Below, piece after piece: positions 60,705-64,000 of a stretch of DNA of 64,000 bases. The translations under genes and the position numbers were made by a program. The stretch comes from Mycobacterium sp. MS1601 (GTDB lineage Bacteria; Actinomycetota; Actinomycetes; Mycobacteriales; Mycobacteriaceae). The stretch spans positions 2,108,001-2,172,000 of the forward strand of contig NZ_CP019420.1 of the NCBI RefSeq assembly GCF_001984215.1, read 5' to 3'. The notes beneath the pieces were generated by a model. It saw only the letters and a list, made by a program, of their open reading frames with translations, was not told where the DNA came from and searched no databases. Position 1 is the first letter of the stretch. Each line of letters begins with the position of its first letter.

Positions 60705-61078
60705 GACACCGGCCGCCCGCGTGAGACCTTGCGCAGCGCCGCCCGCAGCGCGTCCGATTCCTCGGGGTTCATCTTGTCCAAGAAGAAGCTCAACACCAGG
60801 TCGGTGTCACCGCCGGAGTGGAAGGCGTCGGTCATCAGGTTGGCCGAACGTTCTTCACGCGACATCGCCGCCCAGTAGCGGTAGGCCTTTCCGTCGCGCT
60901 CGCGCTCCAGCCACCCCTTTCGATGCAGGTTGTCCATCGTCGACATCACCGTCGTGTAGGCGATGTCGCGGTGTGCGGCCAGCTCGACGAAGACGTCGCG
61001 CACGGTGACCGCATCGTCGCAGGCCCATACCTGGTCCATCACGACGGCTTCGAGATCACCGAACCCACGCTGTTGCAC
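60701..61078 (-). CDS. BlaI/MecI-family repressor
   Basis: This 125-residue winged-helix repressor has DLEAVVMDQVWACDDAVTVR and DNLHRKGWLERERDGKAYR, as in BlaI, and a helical C-terminal dimerisation part. Together with the M56 peptidase gene it forms the usual BlaI-BlaR-type pair. Targets are unknown; the L,D-transpeptidase upstream is a candidate. GTG 61078 is leaderless; its -10 box contains the stop codon of the transpeptidase gene. Confidence 0.9.
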   Translation of the reverse strand: MQQRGFGDLEAVVMDQVWACDDAVTVRDVFVELAAHRDIAYTTVMSTMDNLHRKGWLERERDGKAYRYWAAMSREERSANLMTDAFHSGGDTDLVLSFFLDKMNPEESDALRAALRKVSRGRPVS

Positions 61079-61084
61079 GGTGTG

Positions 61085-61090
61085 AGGCTA
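61085..61090 (-). promoter_or_regulatory. -10 box (TAGCCT) of blaI, overlapping the ldt stop codon
   Basis: On the minus strand the TAG stop of the transpeptidase gene (61090-61088) is also the TAG of TAGCCT, six bases before GTG 61078. The blaI promoter therefore lies inside the end of ldt. Confidence 0.55.
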
Positions 61091-62362
61091 ACCGTTGGCG
61101 AGCTGTTGTAGCGCGCTGCCGGCCAACCACGTGTCCCAGGGGACGCTCCAGTCACCGTTCTGCCACTGCTCCAGCGGAGCGCCGCCGGTGTTTCGGACCT
61201 CGACCACGTCACCGGGCTGCGCGAATTCGTAGAACCACTCGGCGTTCTCGGCCGACAGGTTCAGGCAGCCCGCCGAGACGTTCTGACTTCCCTGCGCCCA
61301 GACGGTGCCTTCACGCTCGTGCAGATAGATGCCGTCGGGGCTGATCCTGACCGCGTGCGCGACGCTGACCTTGTAGCCGGCCGATGCGCTGGTGGGCAGT
61401 CCGTAGGTGGACGAGTCCATCAGCACCGGGTTGGCTTTCTCCTGCACGGTGTAGATGCCGGGCTGGGTCCAGAACGCGATGGTTCTGCCGCCGACCGTGG
61501 TGGTGCCACCGCGGCCCATCGATGTGGGCATGGTTCGCACCAGTTTGTCGTCGACGAAGACGCTGACCTGTTTGGTGACGTCGTCGGCGATGGTCACGTG
61601 CTTGGGTCCGATGACGAAATCGACTGCACTGTCTTCGAGTCCGTAGACGCCGCCACCCAGGTCGACGCCGTAGATGTCGGCGTTCACTCTCACCTTGGTG
61701 CCCGCCGGGAAGTACTCCTTGGGCCTCCAGTGCGCCTTGCGGTCGTTGATCCACATCCACGCGCCCTGCACCGGCGGCGAGGTGGTGACCTTCAGCTGTC
61801 GTTCGGCGGCGGCACGGTCGGGGATGTCGGTGTCGAACTGCGCGACCACGACGGTGCCGACGCCGTAGCTGGCGCCGTCGACCAGGCGGGAGCCCAGGGT
61901 GCTGCGCAGTGAGACCGATGCCTGCTGTTGAGGAACGGCGGTGGAGAACGTCGACGTTCGGGTCACGGTGGCGGCGTCCGCGCCGAGGCCGGTGGCGGTC
62001 ACGGTGTAGGTGCGTCCGTATCCGAGGGGTTCGGCGGGCATCCATTCGGCGCGGTCGCGGGACAGCACGCCGTCGACCACCTTGCCGGATTCGTTGGTCA
62101 TCACCACGTCGGTGAGGGTGCCGGAGCTGGCCTTCACCCGGACGGCGTTCACGGGGGCGACGTCGCGCTGGTCGGATGCCGGTTCGATCGTCATGGACAG
62201 CGGCTTCGGGGGTGCGACAGCCTCGGGCGCCTGAGTGACCTCCGGCGCAGCCACCGAATCCACCAAACGTGTTGCAGATGAACCAGTTTGGACAGCGGCG
62301 ACTGCCACGATCACCAGCCCTACGCCGAAGGCCACCCGATTTCGTCGGCGATCGAAGAACAA
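61088..62362 (-). CDS. L,D-transpeptidase (YkuD) with Ig-like domains
   Basis: This 424-residue exported enzyme forms 3-3 crosslinks in peptidoglycan and is carbapenem-sensitive but resists most penicillins. An N-terminal membrane or signal segment (VAFGVGLVIVAVAAVQTG) is followed by two Ig-like domains. The YkuD catalytic domain has IYLHEREGTVWAQGSQNVSA with the Cys in AGCLNLS. A C-terminal tail is rich in Trp (EQWQNGDWSVPWDTW), as in LdtMt2-type enzymes. TTG 62362 has CGGAG about eight bases upstream. The gene is co-oriented with blaI and the M56 peptidase gene. Confidence 0.92.
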   Translation of the reverse strand: MFFDRRRNRVAFGVGLVIVAVAAVQTGSSATRLVDSVAAPEVTQAPEAVAPPKPLSMTIEPASDQRDVAPVNAVRVKASSGTLTDVVMTNESGKVVDGVLSRDRAEWMPAEPLGYGRTYTVTATGLGADAATVTRTSTFSTAVPQQQASVSLRSTLGSRLVDGASYGVGTVVVAQFDTDIPDRAAAERQLKVTTSPPVQGAWMWINDRKAHWRPKEYFPAGTKVRVNADIYGVDLGGGVYGLEDSAVDFVIGPKHVTIADDVTKQVSVFVDDKLVRTMPTSMGRGGTTTVGGRTIAFWTQPGIYTVQEKANPVLMDSSTYGLPTSASAGYKVSVAHAVRISPDGIYLHEREGTVWAQGSQNVSAGCLNLSAENAEWFYEFAQPGDVVEVRNTGGAPLEQWQNGDWSVPWDTWLAGSALQQLANG

Positions 62363-62469
62363 GAAACAACTCCGGAGGTCGGTGCACTACGCGGTCGGGG
62401 GTACAGCAAGGTCTACGCACCAACATAGTAGGTGGGAACGGACGGTCGCGCGGCCTCGTGACGTGACCG

Positions 62470-62475
62470 TAGCCT
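62470..62475 (+). promoter_or_regulatory. -10 box (TAGCCT), leaderless GDSL esterase gene
   Basis: TAGCCT ends seven bases before ATG 62483. Confidence 0.5.
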
Positions 62476-62482
62476 GACCGGT

Positions 62483-63139
62483 ATGAGCACCAGACGGATC
62501 CTGTGTTTCGGCGACTCACTGACGTGGGGATGGATCCCTGTCGAAGAAGGTGTGCCCACCGAGCGGTTCCCGCGTGACGTCCGGTGGACCGGCGTGCTGG
62601 CCGACCTGCTGGGCGACCGCTACGAGGTGATCGAGGAAGGCCTGTCGGCGCGCACCACCACCGCCGAAGACCCGGCCGACCCCCGGCTCAACGGTTCGCA
62701 GTATCTGCCGTCGTGTCTGGCCAGCCATCTGCCGCTGGACCTGGTGATCCTGATGCTCGGCACCAACGACACCAAGGCGAATTTTGGCCGCACCCCGTTC
62801 GACATCGCCACCGGTATGGGAGTGCTTGCCACGCAGGTGCTCACCAGCGCCGGTGGCGTGGGGACCAGCTATCCCGCGCCGCAGGTGCTGATCGTGGCGC
62901 CGCCGCCGCTGGGCGAGCTGCCCCACCCCTGGTTTGACCTGGTGTTCTCCGGCGGCCGTGAGAAGACCGCCGAGTTGGCCCGCGTGTACAGCGCGCTGGC
63001 GTCGTTCATGAAGGTGCCGTTCTTCGACGCCGGCTCGGTGATCAGCACCGACGGCGTGGACGGGATCCACTTCACCGAGGCCAACAACCGCGACTTGGGC
63101 GTCGCCCTCGCCGAGCAGGTGCGTGCCCTGCTCGGCTGA
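62483..63139 (+). CDS. SGNH/GDSL esterase-acyltransferase (MsAcT orthologue)
   Basis: This 218-residue serine esterase has block I CFGDSLTWGW (Ser12), block III LMLGTNDTK, and the DGIHF Asp/His pair near the C-terminus. Large identical stretches (IEEGLSARTT, YLPSCLA, SALASFMKVPFFDAGS) match what I recall of MsAcT from M. smegmatis, an octameric esterase able to transfer acyl groups in water. Physiological substrate is unknown. Leaderless ATG 62483. Confidence 0.92.
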   Translation: MSTRRILCFGDSLTWGWIPVEEGVPTERFPRDVRWTGVLADLLGDRYEVIEEGLSARTTTAEDPADPRLNGSQYLPSCLASHLPLDLVILMLGTNDTKANFGRTPFDIATGMGVLATQVLTSAGGVGTSYPAPQVLIVAPPPLGELPHPWFDLVFSGGREKTAELARVYSALASFMKVPFFDAGSVISTDGVDGIHFTEANNRDLGVALAEQVRALLG

Positions 63140-63169
63140 GCGCCGCCTCGTCGACCCGGCTGGCCGTGT

Positions 63170-64000
63170 CTAGCCCGCGATGCGGATCAGCTTCTTGTTG
63201 ACGAACTCGTCGATGCCGAAGCGGCCGAGCTCGCGGCCGAAGCCGGACCGCTTGACCCCGCCGAACGGGAGCTCGGCGCCTTCGGCACCGACGGCGTTGA
63301 CGAACACCATGCCGGCCTCGATCTTGTCGGCAACGCGCTTTGCCTGCTCGGAGTCGGTGGTGAACACATAGGAGCCCAGCCCGAACGGGGTGTCATTGGC
63401 CAGTTCGATGGCCGCGTCCTCGTCGGCAACCTTGTAGACCGTGGCCACGGGCCCGAACAGCTCTTCCTTGGCAGACGCCTTGTCCGGCGACACCCCGGTC
63501 AGCACGCCGGGCGGGAAGAACGCCCCCTTGCGCTCGCCCACGGAAGTCAGCGTGGCACCGTCGGCCACCACCCGCTGGACCTGTTCTTCGAGCCGCTCTG
63601 CCGCGGCAACCGAGGACAGCGGGGCCAGCCCCTCCGCTTTGGCCAGCACCTTCTGGGTGAACTTGTCGATGAACTCGTCGTAGACGTTCTCGGTGACGAT
63701 GATCCTCTTGGCGGCATTGCAGGCCTGGCCGGTGTTCTCGAAGCGGCCGTCGACGGCGGCCTCCACCGTGGCGTCCAGGTCGTCCGCGGACAGCAGGATG
63801 AACGGGTCGGAACCGCCGAGTTCGAGTACCACCTTCTTCAGGTTCCGTCCGGCGATCTCGGCAACGGCGGCGCCGGCACGCTCGGAACCGGTCAGGGACA
63901 CACCCTGCACCCGCGGATCGGCGATGACCTCGGCAATCTGTTCGTTGGTGGCGTAGACGTTGACGTAGGCCCCCTCCGGATAGCCGGCGTCGAGGAAGAT
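63170..64000 (-). CDS. NAD(P)-dependent aldehyde dehydrogenase (succinate-semialdehyde type), 5' end missing
   Basis: The C-terminal 276 residues are present; the N-terminus is beyond base 64000. The catalytic Glu is in VVLELGGSDPF and the nucleophilic Cys in ENTGQACNAAKR. ELFGPVATVYK, TPFGLGSYVFTTD and PFGGVKRSGFGRELG are family motifs. The sequence resembles NAD(P)-dependent succinate-semialdehyde dehydrogenases (GabD type), but specificity cannot be fixed by eye. Confidence 0.88.
   Translation of the reverse strand: MFLDAGYPEGAYVNVYATNEQIAEVIADPRVQGVSLTGSERAGAAVAEIAGRNLKKVVLELGGSDPFILLSADDLDATVEAAVDGRFENTGQACNAAKRIIVTENVYDEFIDKFTQKVLAKAEGLAPLSSVAAAERLEEQVQRVVADGATLTSVGERKGAFFPPGVLTGVSPDKASAKEELFGPVATVYKVADEDAAIELANDTPFGLGSYVFTTDSEQAKRVADKIEAGMVFVNAVGAEGAELPFGGVKRSGFGRELGRFGIDEFVNKKLIRIAG

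Overview
The window is a high-GC actinobacterial chromosome segment, almost certainly from a rapidly growing mycobacterium (Mycolicibacterium-like). Pointers are egtA, MurT/GatD, LucA, LpqH, the Mrf-linked alternative ribosomal proteins, paired LigC ligases, a close relative of the M. smegmatis MsAcT acyltransferase, and many leaderless genes whose -10 box (TANNNT) lies 6-7 nt before a GTG/ATG start. From memory, the gene order egtA - Rv3705c-like - ... - asd/ask - leuA - dnaQ-like - murT/gatD - recR/ebfC - ami1 - Rv3718c to Rv3720-like - dnaX - aspC - tRNA-Ser - lucA - polD/ligC follows M. tuberculosis Rv3704c to Rv3731, with insertions absent from that species.

Layout. 1-1.6 kb: start of egtA, a secreted PknH-sensor-like protein and ohr. 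1.8-9.0 kb: the most unusual unit, a very long GltB-type glutamate synthase translationally coupled to a CysJ-like diflavin reductase instead of GltD, with a candidate IdeR iron box upstream and an apparent one-base frameshift in a C6 run. 9.0-10.8 kb: divergent SDR/LysR pair. 10.8-13.4 kb: zinc-starvation ribosome cluster (rpmE2, mrf / rpmB2, rpmG2, rpsN2, rpsR2) with two near-identical candidate Zur boxes. 13.3-16.8 kb: katA and csbD with candidate SigF-type promoters, plus small envelope proteins. 17-19.4 kb: asd and ask. 19.4-21.5 kb: nitroreductase-like protein and two envelope proteins. 21.6-23.5 kb: leuA behind a leucine leader peptide and attenuator. 23.7-25.5 kb: secreted YVTN beta-propeller protein. 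25.5-39.1 kb: conserved housekeeping block (dnaQ-like, murT-gatD, recR-ebfC, ami1, fatty-acid methylation pair, dnaX, aspC, SRP RNA, tRNA-Ser, lucA). 39.2-45.1 kb: secreted serine protease and a DNA-repair island (PolD, LigC1, MEDS-ATPase, truncated cupin, LigC2). 45-55.5 kb: Rieske oxygenase/TetR, gluQRS, amino-acid ABC transporter with amine oxidase, cytochrome P450, GGDEF-EAL protein. 55.6-64 kb: tgt, two LpqH-family lipoproteins, Nudix, WS/DGAT, BlaI-M56 pair, L,D-transpeptidase, MsAcT-like esterase, and the 3' part of an aldehyde dehydrogenase.

How it fits together. Several units read as metal- or stress-response modules: candidate iron control (gltB-diflavin reductase), zinc (C- ribosomal proteins and Mrf), and stress sigma factor (katA, csbD). 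Cell-wall functions are spread through the window: Asd/Ask supply diaminopimelate, MurT/GatD amidate lipid II, Ami1 cleaves peptide side chains, Ldt makes 3-3 crosslinks, and BlaI-M56 may sense beta-lactams. No insertion sequence, prophage or CRISPR array was seen. All family assignments are by eye, without database searches.
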